In this document: one piece after another, positions 32,706-43,406 of the stretch
Layout of the letters: every line of letters begins with the position of its first letter
How positions within the stretch are numbered: the stretch's first letter is position 1
Origin: Alkalicoccobacillus gibsonii
GTDB taxonomy: Bacteria; Bacillota; Bacilli; Bacillales; Bacillaceae_D
Assembly (NCBI RefSeq): GCF_016798245.1
Contig: NZ_JAEUZA010000004.1
Location: forward strand, 1-64,000
Direction: 5' to 3'
DNA: 64,000 nt
The notes under the pieces: model-generated
Databases searched by the model: none
What the model saw: the letters and a program-made list of their open reading frames with translations, nothing else
Told to the model about the DNA's origin: nothing
Program-made: the position numbers and the translations under genes

Positions 32706-33920
32706 ATGACAGAACTTAGAAGCAGACGATTATTCACTTCAGAATCGGTAACAGAGGGGCATCCTGATAAAATTTGTGACCAAATTTCTGATGCAATTTT
32801 AGATGAAATCTTAAAGAAAGATCCTAACGCTCGTGTGGCGTGTGAAACTTCGGTTACAACAGGAATGGTTTTAGTTGCAGGAGAAATTACAACAAGTACA
32901 TATGTGGATATTCCACGTGTGGTGCGAGACACAATTAAAGGAATTGGCTATACACGTGCGAAATACGGATTTGACGCCGAAACGTGTGCAGTTCTTGTTT
33001 CAATTGATGAGCAATCAGCAGATATCGCTCAAGGTGTGGACAAAGCGCTAGAAGCGCGTGAAGGACAAATGACTGAAGCGGAGATTGAAGCAATTGGTGC
33101 AGGAGACCAAGGGCTAATGTTTGGTTTTGCTACTAATGAAACGAAGGAATTAATGCCTCTTCCGATCTCTTTAAGCCATAAGCTTGCACGTCGTGTGGCG
33201 GAAGTACGTAAAGAAGAAATTCTTGACTATCTTCGTCCAGACGCAAAAACTCAGGTAACAGTTGAGTACGATGAGCAAGGAAAACCTGCTCGAGTGGATA
33301 CAATTGTTATTTCTACTCAGCATGCCCCGGAAGCAACACTTGAGCAAATTCAGCATGATTTAAAAACACATGTGATTAAGCATGTGGTACCTGCTGAATT
33401 AATTGATGAAGATACAAAATACTTCATTAACCCAACTGGACGTTTTGTTATTGGTGGACCACAAGGGGATGCTGGATTAACAGGACGTAAGATTATCGTT
33501 GATACGTATGGCGGCTATGCACGTCATGGTGGAGGCGCATTCTCTGGGAAAGACGCAACAAAAGTTGACCGCTCAGGTGCATATGCGGCCCGTTATGTAG
33601 CGAAAAACATTGTTGCAGCAGGTCTAGCTGATAAAGCAGAGGTTCAGCTTGCATATGCGATTGGGGTAGCTCAGCCTGTATCTATTTCAGTTGATACATT
33701 TGGAACAGGTAAAGTATCAGAAGAAGAGCTTGTGTCGCTTGTCCGCAAAAACTTTGACCTGCGTCCAGCTGGTATCATTCGTATGCTTGATCTACGTCGT
33801 CCGATTTATAAGCAAACTGCAGCATACGGTCACTTTGGTCGTACAGATGTGAGCTTGCCTTGGGAAGAGACAGACAAGGCTGCCATTCTTAAAGAACAAG
33901 CAAGTGTAAAAGTAGGATAA
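32706..33920 (+). CDS. metK: S-adenosylmethionine synthetase
   Basis: A 404-residue enzyme making SAM from methionine and ATP. Signatures are [20 protein letters not shown] near the N-terminus, [12 protein letters not shown] near residues 120-131, and [20 protein letters not shown] near 270-290. ATG 32706 is preferred over the upstream in-frame ATG 32697 because GGGTGAT, which can pair with the 16S tail, is seven bases before it. Control by the SAM-I riboswitch is clear from the leader. Confidence 0.97.
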   Translation: MTELRSRRLFTSESVTEGHPDKICDQISDAILDEILKKDPNARVACETSVTTGMVLVAGEITTSTYVDIPRVVRDTIKGIGYTRAKYGFDAETCAVLVSIDEQSADIAQGVDKALEAREGQMTEAEIEAIGAGDQGLMFGFATNETKELMPLPISLSHKLARRVAEVRKEEILDYLRPDAKTQVTVEYDEQGKPARVDTIVISTQHAPEATLEQIQHDLKTHVIKHVVPAELIDEDTKYFINPTGRFVIGGPQGDAGLTGRKIIVDTYGGYARHGGGAFSGKDATKVDRSGAYAARYVAKNIVAAGLADKAEVQLAYAIGVAQPVSISVDTFGTGKVSEEELVSLVRKNFDLRPAGIIRMLDLRRPIYKQTAAYGHFGRTDVSLPWEETDKAAILKEQASVKVG

Positions 33921-33928
33921 TTTATAGA

Positions 33929-33967
33929 AAAAAACAAGCGTCATCGATTAGATGGCGCTTGTTTTTT
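33929..33967. terminator. Bidirectional terminator after metK
   Basis: AAAAAACAAGCGTCATC pairs with GATGGCGCTTGTTTTTT with G-T pairs; it lies between convergent metK and ytoA. Confidence 0.9.
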
Positions 33968-34003
33968 GTTTGCTTATTGTATCGGTCAAGGGAAGTTTTA
34001 CAT

Positions 34004-34534
34004 TTATCCCTGCGCGTTGTGATTAGATTGAAGCTGCTTATAATATTGGCCTTTTTCCACGTATTCTGTGCGAATCCGTTCCATATCCGCACGATCTTCC
34101 TCTGTAAGCTCTCGAATGACTTTAGCCGGGCGTCCAAAAGCAAGTGTATTAGGTGGTATCTGTTTTCCTTGAGAAACAAGACTTCCGGCACCTATAAAAG
34201 CACCTTCGCCAATTTCCGCGCCATCGAGAATGATAGAGCCCATGCCAATCAGAGCCTTTTCGCGAATTGTGCAGCTATGAAGCATAACTTGGTGTCCAAC
34301 TGTCACGTCATCCTCAATAATGATTGGATAAGCGGGACTTTGATGAAGCATAGACTGATCTTGGATATTTACTCTTTTTCCAATACGTGTTGGCGACACA
34401 TCACCACGAATAACCGTTTGAAACCAGATGCTTGATTCCTCTCCAATCTCGACATCACCGGAGATGGTTACGTAATCAGCAATAAAAGCACTGTCTGAAA
34501 TACGAGGATTTTTGTTTTGATATGAATAAATCAT
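34004..34534 (-). CDS. ytoA: Gamma-carbonic anhydrase-like hexapeptide protein (YtoA)
   Basis: A 176-residue left-handed beta-helix protein. Hexapeptide repeats run from about residue 12 to 140 (ISDSAFIADYVTISGDVEIG..., IIIEDDVTVGHQVMLHSCTI...). The three metal-binding histidines expected for gamma-carbonic anhydrases are visible in MLHQS, TVGHQ and MLHSC. The C-terminus forms a helix, as in the family. Whether it hydrates CO2 or has another acyl-related function is unproved. It is monocistronic and its position after metK fits the B. subtilis region. Confidence 0.87.
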   Translation of the reverse strand: MIYSYQNKNPRISDSAFIADYVTISGDVEIGEESSIWFQTVIRGDVSPTRIGKRVNIQDQSMLHQSPAYPIIIEDDVTVGHQVMLHSCTIREKALIGMGSIILDGAEIGEGAFIGAGSLVSQGKQIPPNTLAFGRPAKVIRELTEEDRADMERIRTEYVEKGQYYKQLQSNHNAQG

Positions 34535-34646
34535 GTAGGCTCATCCTTTCCGTCTCTTAAAAAAAACGCTATACTTAATCTTAACCTAATTCGATACGAA
34601 GGTAAAAATCAATAAGGACATATGTGGTAGCAAGGAGCTGATGAGT

Positions 34647-35429
34647 ATGTGGAAATGGGAAGTATCTGAGCCTAGGGGTGTCGTTGTGATGGTTCATGGC
34701 GCAGGTGAACATCACGGGCGTTATGAATGGTTAGCAAAAAAGTGGAACGAACATGGCTTTGATGTGATTATGGGTGACCTACCTGGTCAAGGTAAAACAA
34801 GAGGCCGACGCGGTCACATTCAATCCTTCCAACAATACTTAGATGCTGTTGAGGAATGGCTAGATGCAGCAAGAGAAAAAAGACTTCCGATCCTTCTTTT
34901 AGGACATAGTATGGGAGGCTTAATCTCCATTCGTACCGTAATGGAACGAGATAACTCTTTTATTTATGGTGTGATCTTATCTTCTCCATGCTTGGACTTG
35001 AGTCATCCACTACCAAAAGTGAAAAAGGCAGCTTCAAAAGTGCTGCAGCATGTGGCACCGACCTTTAGTGTAAACTCAGGGATTCGCTCTGATCGAGCAA
35101 CCCGGAATCAAGAAGTGGTTGAAGCCTATTTAACCGACCCATTAAAGGTAAGTAAAGTGTCAGCAAGATGGTATCAAGAGCTTGAGAAAACGATGCGACT
35201 TACAAGAAGATATCCAGAGAAATTCCCGAATATCCCTTTGCTTGTGCTTCAGGCAGGCGAGGATTTTCTTGTAGATAAGCAATCGACACAAGAATGGTTT
35301 AACCATCTAGTCCTTACCCATAAGAGCTACAAAGAATGGGATGGGTTATATCATGAAATCTTTAACGAGCCAGAGCGAGACGAAGTGTTCCGTCATGCTG
35401 TGAGCTTTGTGAATTTAATGTTTCCTTAA
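34647..35429 (+). CDS. ytpA: Phospholipase / lysophospholipase-type alpha/beta hydrolase (YtpA)
   Basis: A 260-residue hydrolase. In B. subtilis YtpA is linked to formation of the lysophospholipid-type antibiotic bacilysocin. The nucleophile elbow is LLGHSMGGLIS (Ser near residue 94), the oxyanion segment is MVHGAGEHHGRYEWLAK near 17-33, the acid lies in LQAGEDFLVD near 212-221, and the histidine is in YHEIFNE. Start ATG 34647 gives the family N-terminus MWKWE and better spacing to AAGGAG than ATG 34641. Confidence 0.87.
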   Translation: MWKWEVSEPRGVVVMVHGAGEHHGRYEWLAKKWNEHGFDVIMGDLPGQGKTRGRRGHIQSFQQYLDAVEEWLDAAREKRLPILLLGHSMGGLISIRTVMERDNSFIYGVILSSPCLDLSHPLPKVKKAASKVLQHVAPTFSVNSGIRSDRATRNQEVVEAYLTDPLKVSKVSARWYQELEKTMRLTRRYPEKFPNIPLLVLQAGEDFLVDKQSTQEWFNHLVLTHKSYKEWDGLYHEIFNEPERDEVFRHAVSFVNLMFP

Positions 35430-35525
35430 GTAGCAGGCATGGTTATGTCTGCTTTTTTGTGTGGAAAGAAGTGAAACGTTCGGAAGGGAAGTGAAACAAT
35501 AAAAATAAAACAGAATCTACTTAAA

Positions 35526-35571
35526 AAATAGTTAACCCCCTCCACCCGATGATGGAGGGGGTTAACTATTT
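35526..35571. terminator. Bidirectional terminator between ytpA and ytiB
   Basis: A long GC-rich stem (AATAGTTAACCCCCTCCA with its complement) flanked by A and T runs lies between convergent genes and reaches the ytiB stop codon. Confidence 0.9.
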
Positions 35572-36133
35572 ATCTAGCTTCACCACGTTTTAGTAGTTCA
35601 AGCTTACCTGTTTCAGGATGAATAACGAGACCGTGAACAGGGACTTCTTTTGGCATTAGCGGGTGGTTTTCAACAATGTTTACGCTATGGCTGACACTCT
35701 CTTCAACATTACCAAACCCTGTTAAGAATTGTTTAATGTCTACGCCTGCATAATCAAGTGTGTCGATTGTTTTAAGATCAACGCCGCGTTCTTCAGCTTT
35801 TTTTAGAAAGCTCTCAGATTCAAGCCCTGCCATTCCACACATGTGGTGACCAATAATCATCACTTCTTCTGCTTGAAGCTCATATACGGCAAGTAAAATA
35901 CTTCTCATAATACTTCCGAACGGATGAGAAATAACGGCACCCGCATTTCGAATAATTTTGGCATCACCTTGTCCTACGTTCATGGAACGAGGAAGCAGCT
36001 CGGCTAAACGTGCATCCATACATGTAAGGATCACTATTTTTTTGTTAGGGAACTTTGTGGTTTGATAGTTTTCATACTCTTTTTCTTCGACGAATTGCTG
36101 GTTAAATTCAAGAATGTTATCTAAAATGGACAC
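35570..36133 (-). CDS. ytiB: Beta-carbonic anhydrase (YtiB)
   Basis: A 187-residue beta-class carbonic anhydrase, converting CO2 and bicarbonate. Zinc ligands and the catalytic dyad are visible in ILTCMDARLAE (Cys, Asp-Arg near residues 37-47) and IIGHHMCGMAG (His and Cys near 92-102). This is the shorter Bacillus form. It is downstream of ytqA-ytqB on the same strand, with 25 bp between, and is probably part of that operon. Confidence 0.9.
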   Translation of the reverse strand: MSILDNILEFNQQFVEEKEYENYQTTKFPNKKIVILTCMDARLAELLPRSMNVGQGDAKIIRNAGAVISHPFGSIMRSILLAVYELQAEEVMIIGHHMCGMAGLESESFLKKAEERGVDLKTIDTLDYAGVDIKQFLTGFGNVEESVSHSVNIVENHPLMPKEVPVHGLVIHPETGKLELLKRGEAR

Positions 36134-36158
36134 GTATCTTCACTGCCTTTCAGTATAG

Positions 36159-36731
36159 TTAGCGTTTCTCAATTGCAACAATAAAAGGTGGAGCATTTTT
36201 TTGATTAATAAAACCATACCGCAAAACATGCGCTTTGTCTTGTGGAAGCTGTTCAACAAAGTGTAAAACGTCATCTTTTTCAACGGCACCTTCAGGATGA
36301 CCGTGGTATATGACAAGGACAATAACAGCTTCAGAGGGCATAACCTCAAACAATTGAGTAATGGCCTTAATAGTTGTTTGAGCTTGAGTGGTAATCTGTT
36401 TGTCTCCTCCAGGGAGGTACCCAAGATTAAAAATGGCTGCTTTTAATGATGAAACATGTGCAGGCTGTATGTGATCAACAGCATGTTCATGACCTGTTTG
36501 ATGAAGAGAAACACGATCGAGTAGATCTTGACTGCGTAATCGCTCACGACTGGACTCGATCGCTTGTTCTTGAACATCAAAGCTATACACATGACCGGTT
36601 GTACCTACAAGTCCCGCTAAATAACAGCTATCATGACCATTACCAGCCGTGGCATCCACTGCTGTATCTCCAGGTTTTAATGCTTGTTCTAATAAGATTC
36701 TGGCAAAGGGGAGGATACCTTTTAGTTTCAT
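36159..36731 (-). CDS. mnmM: tRNA methyltransferase MnmM (YtqB)
   Basis: A 190-residue class I SAM methyltransferase. Motif I is DTAVDATAGNGHDSCYLAGL near residues 22-41, followed by YSFDVQEQAIESSRERL. In B. subtilis the YtqB family has been assigned the last step of mnm5U formation in the tRNA wobble position. It starts inside the end of ytqA (ATGA overlap), which implies coupling and a possible link with the radical SAM protein. Confidence 0.87.
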   Translation of the reverse strand: MKLKGILPFARILLEQALKPGDTAVDATAGNGHDSCYLAGLVGTTGHVYSFDVQEQAIESSRERLRSQDLLDRVSLHQTGHEHAVDHIQPAHVSSLKAAIFNLGYLPGGDKQITTQAQTTIKAITQLFEVMPSEAVIVLVIYHGHPEGAVEKDDVLHFVEQLPQDKAHVLRYGFINQKNAPPFIVAIEKR

Positions 36732-37693
36732 TTAATAGGAGCCTCCGTCTTATAGTGAAATCCCTGCCAAGTCCCGCGATCTTTTAATTCTTTTTCAATG
36801 CTATTTAGAACATCCCATTTGTTCATACTCCACATTGGACCGATTAGAAGTTCGGGAGGTCCGTCCCCAGTTAATCTGTGAACAATCATCTCTTTAGGGA
36901 TGACTTCTAATTGGTCGGCAACTAACTTCACATACTCATCCATGTTCATTAAGTCAACAAGCCCTTTTTCGTATTGCTTGACCATGCCTGTTTTCTTTAA
37001 TAGATGGAGCAGGTGAATTTTAATCCCTTGAACATCAAGCTTAGCTACTTCTTTTGCGGTTTCAAGCATCATTTCAGGTGTTTCTAAAGGCAATCCGTTA
37101 ATAATGTGAGAGCATACTCGAATGCCGTGCTTTCGAAGTTTTGCAACGCCTTCTTTATAGCACTCATAATCGTGAGCACGATTAATAATGTTCGCTGTAC
37201 GCTCGTGAACGGTCTGTAGCCCGAGCTCTACCCATAGATACGTACGTTGATTTAATTCTGCTAAATATTCTACAACATCATCAGGCAAGCAATCAGGTCT
37301 CGTTGCAATCGAAAGTCCAACGACACCTTCTTGTTTTAGGATAATCTCGTAATAATTTCTTAATGTTTCAACAGGTGCATATGTATTTGTGTAGGCTTGG
37401 AAATAGCCAATATATTTCCCTGTTTTCCACTTCTTGTGCATCCGCTCTTTAATTGTGTGAAACTGGGTGACTAAATCATCACTACGGTCCCCTGCGAAAT
37501 CTCCTGATCCTCGAACACTACAGAATGTACATCCGCCATGAGCAACCTGTCCATCACGGTTTGGGCAGTCAAACCCTGCGTCGAGTGGAACTTTAAACAC
37601 TTTGGTTCCAAAGTGGTCACGGAGATGAGCACTCCAAGTATAATACCGTTTATCTATAAAGTGACTAGGAATCGAATCGGTTGTTGAATTCAT
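36728..37693 (-). CDS. ytqA: TIGR01212-family radical SAM protein (YtqA)
   Basis: A 321-residue radical SAM protein. The cluster-binding cysteines are in CPNRDGQVAHGGCTFCSVRG near residues 43-62. The rest (IATRPDCLPDDVVEYLAELN, LQTVHERTANIINRAHDY, INGLPLETPEMMLETAKEV) matches the Elp3-like radical SAM fold. ATG 37693 has GGAAGG before it; the frame opens upstream at 37759. The substrate is unknown; coupling with mnmM makes tRNA a reasonable guess. Confidence 0.88.
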   Translation of the reverse strand: MNSTTDSIPSHFIDKRYYTWSAHLRDHFGTKVFKVPLDAGFDCPNRDGQVAHGGCTFCSVRGSGDFAGDRSDDLVTQFHTIKERMHKKWKTGKYIGYFQAYTNTYAPVETLRNYYEIILKQEGVVGLSIATRPDCLPDDVVEYLAELNQRTYLWVELGLQTVHERTANIINRAHDYECYKEGVAKLRKHGIRVCSHIINGLPLETPEMMLETAKEVAKLDVQGIKIHLLHLLKKTGMVKQYEKGLVDLMNMDEYVKLVADQLEVIPKEMIVHRLTGDGPPELLIGPMWSMNKWDVLNSIEKELKDRGTWQGFHYKTEAPIK

Positions 37694-37884
37694 CAAATCT
37701 ACCTTCCTGTAAAACAAGTTGAGATCATTTATGCTTATTTTTATCCTCCATTTTATCACGTGAAATTCGTAAGAGCCAATGAATTTAAAAGTAGCGTTCA
37801 GTTTTAAAGAGAAATAAATTGCTTTTCTTATTTAGTTGCCATAGGATTACGATTGGAGTTTGCGATTAAGGAGAGTAGAATGCT

Positions 37885-39081
37885 TTGCCAAAATCAATTT
37901 GGATTTTATTGATTACGATGACCATGAGTATTACGGGTGCTTCGTTTATGTGGCCTTTGAATGCCATTATTATTCACGAGGAGTTAGGAAAGTCTTTGAC
38001 GGTTGCTGGTTTTATCTTACTATTAAACTCTGCAGCAGGGGCATGTGGAAATCTGGTTGGTGGGAGATTGTTTGATGGGATTGGTTCCTATCGTACATTA
38101 ATTATTGCACTAAGCATTGCTACAGGTAGTGCTTGTTTACTGGCGTTTCAATACAGCTTTTACTATTACATGTTTTTATTAATGGGGATTGGGTTTGGGT
38201 CTGGGATGATGATTCCTACTCTATATGCATTAGCAGGATTGCTTTGGCCAGAAGGTGGTCGTCGTCCCTTTAACGCCATGTATGTCTCTTTGAATGTTGG
38301 AGTGGCGCTCGGGACTGCATTAATTGGAATCATTGCGCAAAATGAATTAACAAACGTGTTTCGGGCAAATGCGCTTATGCATGTGGTCTTATTTATCTTT
38401 GTCATTTTCGCCTTTCGAGGTCTTGAAGCACGGGGAGCTATGACTCAAGGTAAAGAAATACGAGAAAAGATTCCGTTTCGTGTACATTACCGGATTCATG
38501 CACTTATTTTAATTAGTATTGCATTTGTAATTTGTTGGATGGGATATACGCAGTGGCAGGCAAACGTTTCTGTGCACACCCAAAATCTTGGAATATCACT
38601 TGGTTCATATAGTTTGTTTTGGACAGTGAACGGACTCATGATTGTTTGTGCCCAGCCTATGCTTGCTTGGGTCATTCGTAAATGGATTCAAAAACTCAAA
38701 GCGCAAATGATCGTAGGAGTCCTTTTATTTGCACTATCTTTCCTTGTGTTAACACAAGCAGAACAGTTTTCGATCTTCATGGTCGCAATGATTATCCTAA
38801 CAATCGGAGAAATGTTCATTTGGCCAGCAGTTCCAACGGTTGCAAGTGAGTTAGCTCCAAAAGGAAGAGAAGGCTTTTATCAGGGGCTTGTTAACAGTGT
38901 AGCTATGGTGGGGCGTATGATAGGTCCCGTTTTCGGAGGGTTTATCGTCGATATGTATTCAATTTATGTATTATTTTACGTATTAGGTGGCATGCTGATC
39001 TTATCTATACCGTTTCTTGTCTTCTATGACAAACCTTTGAAAAAGCAATTAGGACAAACGAGACAGGCACACAAATTGTAA
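37885..39081 (+). CDS. yttB: MFS transporter (YttB-like)
   Basis: A 398-residue transporter with 12 hydrophobic helices. The MFS motif between helices 2 and 3 is GGRLFDGIGSYRTL, a divergent form of G-x-x-x-D-x-x-G-R. It starts at TTG 37885, nine bases after AAGGAGA. It lies upstream of leuS, as yttB does in B. subtilis. The substrate is unknown; drug export is possible. Confidence 0.82.
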   Translation: MPKSIWILLITMTMSITGASFMWPLNAIIIHEELGKSLTVAGFILLLNSAAGACGNLVGGRLFDGIGSYRTLIIALSIATGSACLLAFQYSFYYYMFLLMGIGFGSGMMIPTLYALAGLLWPEGGRRPFNAMYVSLNVGVALGTALIGIIAQNELTNVFRANALMHVVLFIFVIFAFRGLEARGAMTQGKEIREKIPFRVHYRIHALILISIAFVICWMGYTQWQANVSVHTQNLGISLGSYSLFWTVNGLMIVCAQPMLAWVIRKWIQKLKAQMIVGVLLFALSFLVLTQAEQFSIFMVAMIILTIGEMFIWPAVPTVASELAPKGREGFYQGLVNSVAMVGRMIGPVFGGFIVDMYSIYVLFYVLGGMLILSIPFLVFYDKPLKKQLGQTRQAHKL

Positions 39082-39098
39082 ACATTCTGAGCGGTCGC

Positions 39099-39127
39099 TT
39101 GACAGAGCGGGTACAACTTCATACAAT
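39099..39127 (+). promoter_or_regulatory. leuS: Sigma-A promoter of the T-box-leuS unit
   Basis: Consensus TTGACA (39099-39104), an exact 17-bp spacer and TACAAT (39122-39127). Transcription would begin near 39134, just before the T-box. Confidence 0.82.
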
Positions 39128-39157
39128 ACTAATAAGTTCATACGAGATGTTGATGTT

Positions 39158-39412
39158 AACGAGGACTAGTAGATGATATCTGGGATTTCAGAGAGTTGGC
39201 GGAAGGTGCAAGCCAAACGAACAGATCCATTGAACTCGCCTCCGAGTCTTGAGGGTGAAAAGTAGTAGCCTTCAACGGGTCACGACCGTTATTTGTGTAA
39301 AGAGTGAACAGAGAATAGTCTCTGTTAATCTGGGTGGTACCGCGGGATAAGCATATATGCTAACTCTCGTCCCTGATAATGCAAGATGTTATTAGGGACG
39401 GGAGTTTTTTGT
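39158..39412 (+). ncRNA. T-box leader, leucine-specific
   Basis: The T-box sequence TGGGTGGTACCGCGG is at 39331-39345 and the AGAG of stem I near 39191. CTC (39235-39237) in GAACTCGCC is the likely specifier codon, which pairs with tRNA-Leu. Uncharged tRNA-Leu should stabilise the antiterminator and allow leuS expression. Confidence 0.93.
39362..39410 (+). terminator. T-box terminator
   Basis: AACTCTCGTCCCTGATAA pairs with TTATTAGGGACGGGAGTT with a mismatch and a G-T pair, followed by a T run. It is the alternative to the antiterminator. Confidence 0.92.
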
Positions 39413-39476
39413 GCTGATGCAAACGGACTCATGTTTACAACGGACTGGACCATAAACTATTACAGGAGGAAGTACG

Positions 39477-41897
39477 ATGTCTTTTTCACATAATAAGATT
39501 GAACCAAAGTGGCAAGCACATTGGGAAGAAAATAAAACATTCCAAACAAACACGAAAAGCGATAAGCCAAAATACTACGCGTTAGATATGTTCCCTTATC
39601 CATCAGGTGCGGGACTTCATGTTGGTCACCCAGAGGGAATGACTGCGACAGATATTTTATCTAGAATGAAACGGATGCAGGGATACGAAGTCATGCATCC
39701 AATGGGTTGGGATGCATTTGGTCTTCCCGCTGAGCAATATGCGATTGATACAGGAAATGCACCAGCTGCATTCACTCAGTTGAACATTAACACGTTCCGC
39801 AGACAAATTAAGGAGCTAGGCTTCTCTTATGACTGGGATCGTGAAGTTGATACAACGGATCCTAATTACTATAAATGGACACAATGGATCTTCATCAAAT
39901 TATATGAAAAAGGTCTAGCATATGTTGATGAAGTCGCAGTTAACTGGTGCCCGGCACTCGGTACAGTCCTTGCGAATGAAGAGATTGTAGATGGAGTGAG
40001 TGAGCGCGGGGGATACCCAGTAGAGCGTCGTCCGATGAGACAGTGGGTACTACGTATCACAAATTATGCGGATCGCTTACTTGAAGATTTAAATGATCTT
40101 GATTGGCCAGAAAACTTAAAAGACATGCAGCGTAACTGGATTGGTCGTTCTGAAGGGGCTGAGGTTGATTTTGCGATTGATGGCTTTGATGATGTGATTT
40201 CTGTGTTTACCACACGTCCAGATACATTATTTGGTGCAACCTATATGGTCTTGGCACCAGAGCATAAGCTGGTAGCAACGATCACCACAGATGATCAAAG
40301 GGACGAGATTGAAGCGTATCAAAAGAAAGTGGCAACGAAAAGTGATCTTGAGCGTACGGAGCTTTCTAAAGAGAAATCAGGCGCATTTACAGGAGCATAT
40401 GCCATTAACCCAATCAACGGAGAAAAGATTCCTGTTTGGATTGCTGACTATGTATTAGTAAGCTACGGAACAGGAGCAATTATGGCTGTACCTGCTCATG
40501 ATGAACGTGACTATGAATTTGCTACTGCTTTTTCTCTTCCGATTCGTGAAGTTGTTGCAGGCGGAAACATTGATGCAGAAGCGTATACAGGTGACGGAGA
40601 GCATGTAAACTCTGATTTCCTAGACGGGTTAGGAAAAGAAGAGGCCATTCAAAAAGCGATCGCTTGGCTTGAAGAAAAAGAAGTAGGAACAAAAAAGGTC
40701 ACATATCGTCTACGTGACTGGTTATTTAGCCGTCAACGTTACTGGGGAGAACCGATTCCAATCATTCATTGGGAAGATGGTACGTCTACGACCGTTCCTG
40801 AAGATCAGCTTCCTCTTGTTCTACCTGAAATGGAAGAAATTAAGCCGTCTGGAGCGGGTGAGTCACCACTTGCTAACGCAACTGAGTGGTTAGAGGTAAC
40901 AGATCCTAAGACTGGAATGAGGGGCCGTAGAGAAACGAATACGATGCCACAATGGGCAGGCAGCTGCTGGTATTACCTTCGTTACCTTGATCCAGATAAC
41001 TCTGAGGCACTAGCTGATCCTGAGATCTTAAAGGAATGGTTGCCAGTTGATATGTACATTGGTGGTCAAGAGCATGCCGTTCTTCACTTATTGTATGCGC
41101 GTTTCTGGCATAAATTCTTGTATGATATCGGTGTGGTTCCTACAAAAGAACCGTTCCAGCGTTTATATAACCAAGGCATGATCTTGGGTGAAAACAATGA
41201 GAAGATGAGTAAGTCAAAAGGAAATGTTGTAAATCCGGATGATGTCATCAAATCACATGGTGCTGATACATTGCGTTTATATGAAATGTTTATGGGGCCA
41301 CTTGATGGAACCATTGCTTGGTCGACAAATGGATTGGATGGCTCACGTCGTTTCCTTGAACGCATCTGGAGATTGTTCATTGAAGAAGTATCTGGAGATT
41401 TAAGTCCAGTGATTCGAGAGGCAGAAGGATCCGAAACATTAACACGTGTGTACCATCAAACAATTAAAAAGGTGACAGAGGACTTTACAGAGCTACGCTT
41501 TAACGTAGGAATCTCACAAATGATGGTTTACATCAATGAGGCTTATAAACAAGAAGTCTTACCAAAGGATCAAATGGAAGGTTTCGTAATAATCCTTTCT
41601 CCAATTGCGCCTCACTTAGCTGAGGAGCTTTGGTCGAAGCTAGGTCACACCGAAACGATTACGTATGAAGCATGGCCGACATTTGATGAATCGAAGCTAG
41701 TGGAGAATGAGATTGAAATCGTTGTTCAAGTGAATGGGAAGCTTAAAACGAAGCTTGTTATTCCAGCAGATGCAACACGTGAGCAAATGGAAGAGCTTGC
41801 CCGTGCGGATGAGACTGTTGAACAGGCGATTGCTGACAAGCAAATTCGAAAAGTCATTGCTGTACCAGGGAAGTTAGTCAATATTGTTGTAGGGTAA
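39477..41897 (+). CDS. leuS: Leucyl-tRNA synthetase
   Basis: An 806-residue class I aminoacyl-tRNA synthetase that charges tRNA-Leu. The HIGH-type motif is [17 protein letters not shown] near residues 38-54, and the KMSKS motif is [17 protein letters not shown] near 574-590. The editing domain (CP1, about residues 220-420) has the threonine-rich [12 protein letters not shown] and the aspartate of [12 protein letters not shown]. Length matches the bacterial form. It is controlled by the leucine T-box just upstream. A repeat and a terminator follow. Confidence 0.97.
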   Translation: MSFSHNKIEPKWQAHWEENKTFQTNTKSDKPKYYALDMFPYPSGAGLHVGHPEGMTATDILSRMKRMQGYEVMHPMGWDAFGLPAEQYAIDTGNAPAAFTQLNINTFRRQIKELGFSYDWDREVDTTDPNYYKWTQWIFIKLYEKGLAYVDEVAVNWCPALGTVLANEEIVDGVSERGGYPVERRPMRQWVLRITNYADRLLEDLNDLDWPENLKDMQRNWIGRSEGAEVDFAIDGFDDVISVFTTRPDTLFGATYMVLAPEHKLVATITTDDQRDEIEAYQKKVATKSDLERTELSKEKSGAFTGAYAINPINGEKIPVWIADYVLVSYGTGAIMAVPAHDERDYEFATAFSLPIREVVAGGNIDAEAYTGDGEHVNSDFLDGLGKEEAIQKAIAWLEEKEVGTKKVTYRLRDWLFSRQRYWGEPIPIIHWEDGTSTTVPEDQLPLVLPEMEEIKPSGAGESPLANATEWLEVTDPKTGMRGRRETNTMPQWAGSCWYYLRYLDPDNSEALADPEILKEWLPVDMYIGGQEHAVLHLLYARFWHKFLYDIGVVPTKEPFQRLYNQGMILGENNEKMSKSKGNVVNPDDVIKSHGADTLRLYEMFMGPLDGTIAWSTNGLDGSRRFLERIWRLFIEEVSGDLSPVIREAEGSETLTRVYHQTIKKVTEDFTELRFNVGISQMMVYINEAYKQEVLPKDQMEGFVIILSPIAPHLAEELWSKLGHTETITYEAWPTFDESKLVENEIEIVVQVNGKLKTKLVIPADATREQMEELARADETVEQAIADKQIRKVIAVPGKLVNIVVG

Positions 41898-41920
41898 TAG
41901 AAAAGCGGAGAGATCATTAA

Positions 41921-42063
41921 ACACGAACATAGCAACATATCCGCTACAGGAGAATCCTTCTCTTTCCACGGGAACGGCCTCAGCCCCTTTCGCGGAAAAA
42001 TCGCCGCTACAGTGTCTTCACCGCGTTCTGTTCCGTAGGAGTCTCGGGTTCTCCTTCCGCTCG
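41921..42063 (+). repeat. 142-bp interspersed repeat, copy B
   Basis: Second copy of the unit at 9618-9759, 143 bp, in the same orientation. Differences cluster in a central variable stretch (after GAATCCTTC) and are otherwise single bases. Like copy A it sits shortly after a stop codon (leuS, 24 bp) and shortly before a hairpin terminator (18 bp). Confidence 0.85.
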
Positions 42064-42080
42064 ATTTGTTAAACCATAAG

Positions 42081-42117
42081 AAAGGTGGATGATTCAAGCG
42101 AATCATCCACCTTTTTC
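42081..42117. terminator. Bidirectional terminator after repeat copy B
   Basis: AAAGGTGGATGATTC (42081-42095) pairs with GAATCATCCACCTTT, then further T. It shares its upper stem with the hairpin after copy A and lies between convergent leuS and ytfP. Confidence 0.9.
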
Positions 42118-42149
42118 TAATTGAATCTTATGTTATTGACCAAAATATT

Positions 42150-43406
42150 TTACTCTCGTTCAGCAGCTGATTTTCCTGCTGTGTAGCCTGTTGAAAAGGC
42201 GCAGGTGATGTTGTATCCACCTGTATAACCGTGAATATCAAGTACTTCTCCGCAGAAGTAAAGACCTTCAGCTTTTCTGGAATGCATCGTTTTTGGCTCA
42301 ATCTCTTTAACTGACACACCACCACCGGTGACAAAGGCTTTTTCAATGGAAAGTGTACCCGTCGCTTGGATAGAGAATTGTTTCATCGTATTCGCAAGCT
42401 GGCGCAAAATTTCATGAGAAATGTTAGCGCATGTTGCTTCAGCGTTTATTGAATGTAGCTCGTACAAATACGCTAGCATACGTTCCTGTGTCACGCCTTT
42501 TAGAACATTCTTCAGTTGCTTTTTCGGTTCTGCTTTCACTAGCTTCCAAAGCTCTTGGAAGAGGTCTTCACTAGACTTGGCTGGAAACAAATCAAGACGC
42601 AGTTCAATCGTTGGTACGTCAAATTTCTTTAACGCTTTGACCACGTATTGGCTACAGCGAAGGGCAGCTGGGCCAGATACTCCAAAATGAGTAAAAATCA
42701 TATCGCCTTCATGTGTTTTGATCGTTTTTCCTTTTGGGTTGATCACAGAGAGCTCAATCTCACGAACAGAAAGCCCTTGAAGAACTTTACCCTTTATAAA
42801 TGGGTCCATAGATGTGATTGGTACCTCTGTTGGATAAAGTTCAGTAATGGTGTGTCCAGCCTTTTTGGCCCACGGGTATCCATCTCCGGTTGAACCAGTA
42901 TGAGGAACGGATTTGCCACCTGTTGCAACGATAATCGAACGTGTTTCAAGAACCTGACCATCCATTAATTTCACCGCATGTACATGTCCATCTTCATAAT
43001 CAATGGTTTTTACAGCTGAATCTGTCCAGATGGTTACATTCAGTTCTCGAATCCGACGCAATAGGGTGTCAACAACGGTTTGCGCCTTATCATTAATCGG
43101 AAACATCCGACCCCGATCTTCTTCTTTTAACTCGATTCCTAACCCTTCAAAGAACTCAATAATATTCTCGTTATCAAAGGTAGCAAAAGGACTATGCATA
43201 AACTTCCCGTTTCCAGGAATATGCTCTATTAGCTGCTTACGTTCCATTCGGTTTGTCACATTACATCGACCACCACCAGAGATGGCGAGCTTACGGCCTA
43301 ATTTATTTCCTTTATCTATTAGAAGAACACGGGCTCCGTGCTCTGCAGCAGCAACAGAAGCCATCAAGCCAGAAGGTCCTCCTCCTATTACAATTACATC
43401 AAACAT
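42150..43406 (-). CDS. ytfP: NAD(P)/FAD-dependent oxidoreductase, HI0933/BaiN family (YtfP)
   Basis: A 418-residue flavoprotein. FAD binding is seen in [20 protein letters not shown] at the N-terminus, [17 protein letters not shown] near residues 36-52, and [20 protein letters not shown] near 161-180. The C-terminal [17 protein letters not shown] is the family signature. The physiological substrate is unknown. It is monocistronic, facing leuS. Confidence 0.88.
   Translation of the reverse strand: MFDVIVIGGGPSGLMASVAAAEHGARVLLIDKGNKLGRKLAISGGGRCNVTNRMERKQLIEHIPGNGKFMHSPFATFDNENIIEFFEGLGIELKEEDRGRMFPINDKAQTVVDTLLRRIRELNVTIWTDSAVKTIDYEDGHVHAVKLMDGQVLETRSIIVATGGKSVPHTGSTGDGYPWAKKAGHTITELYPTEVPITSMDPFIKGKVLQGLSVREIELSVINPKGKTIKTHEGDMIFTHFGVSGPAALRCSQYVVKALKKFDVPTIELRLDLFPAKSSEDLFQELWKLVKAEPKKQLKNVLKGVTQERMLAYLYELHSINAEATCANISHEILRQLANTMKQFSIQATGTLSIEKAFVTGGGVSVKEIEPKTMHSRKAEGLYFCGEVLDIHGYTGGYNITCAFSTGYTAGKSAAERE

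Noticed and set aside
41726-42106. Minus-strand frame of 126 codons across the leuS end and repeat copy B
   Set aside because: It overlaps the leuS coding end and the repeat, with no start signal; the similar sequence at copy A does not keep the frame.
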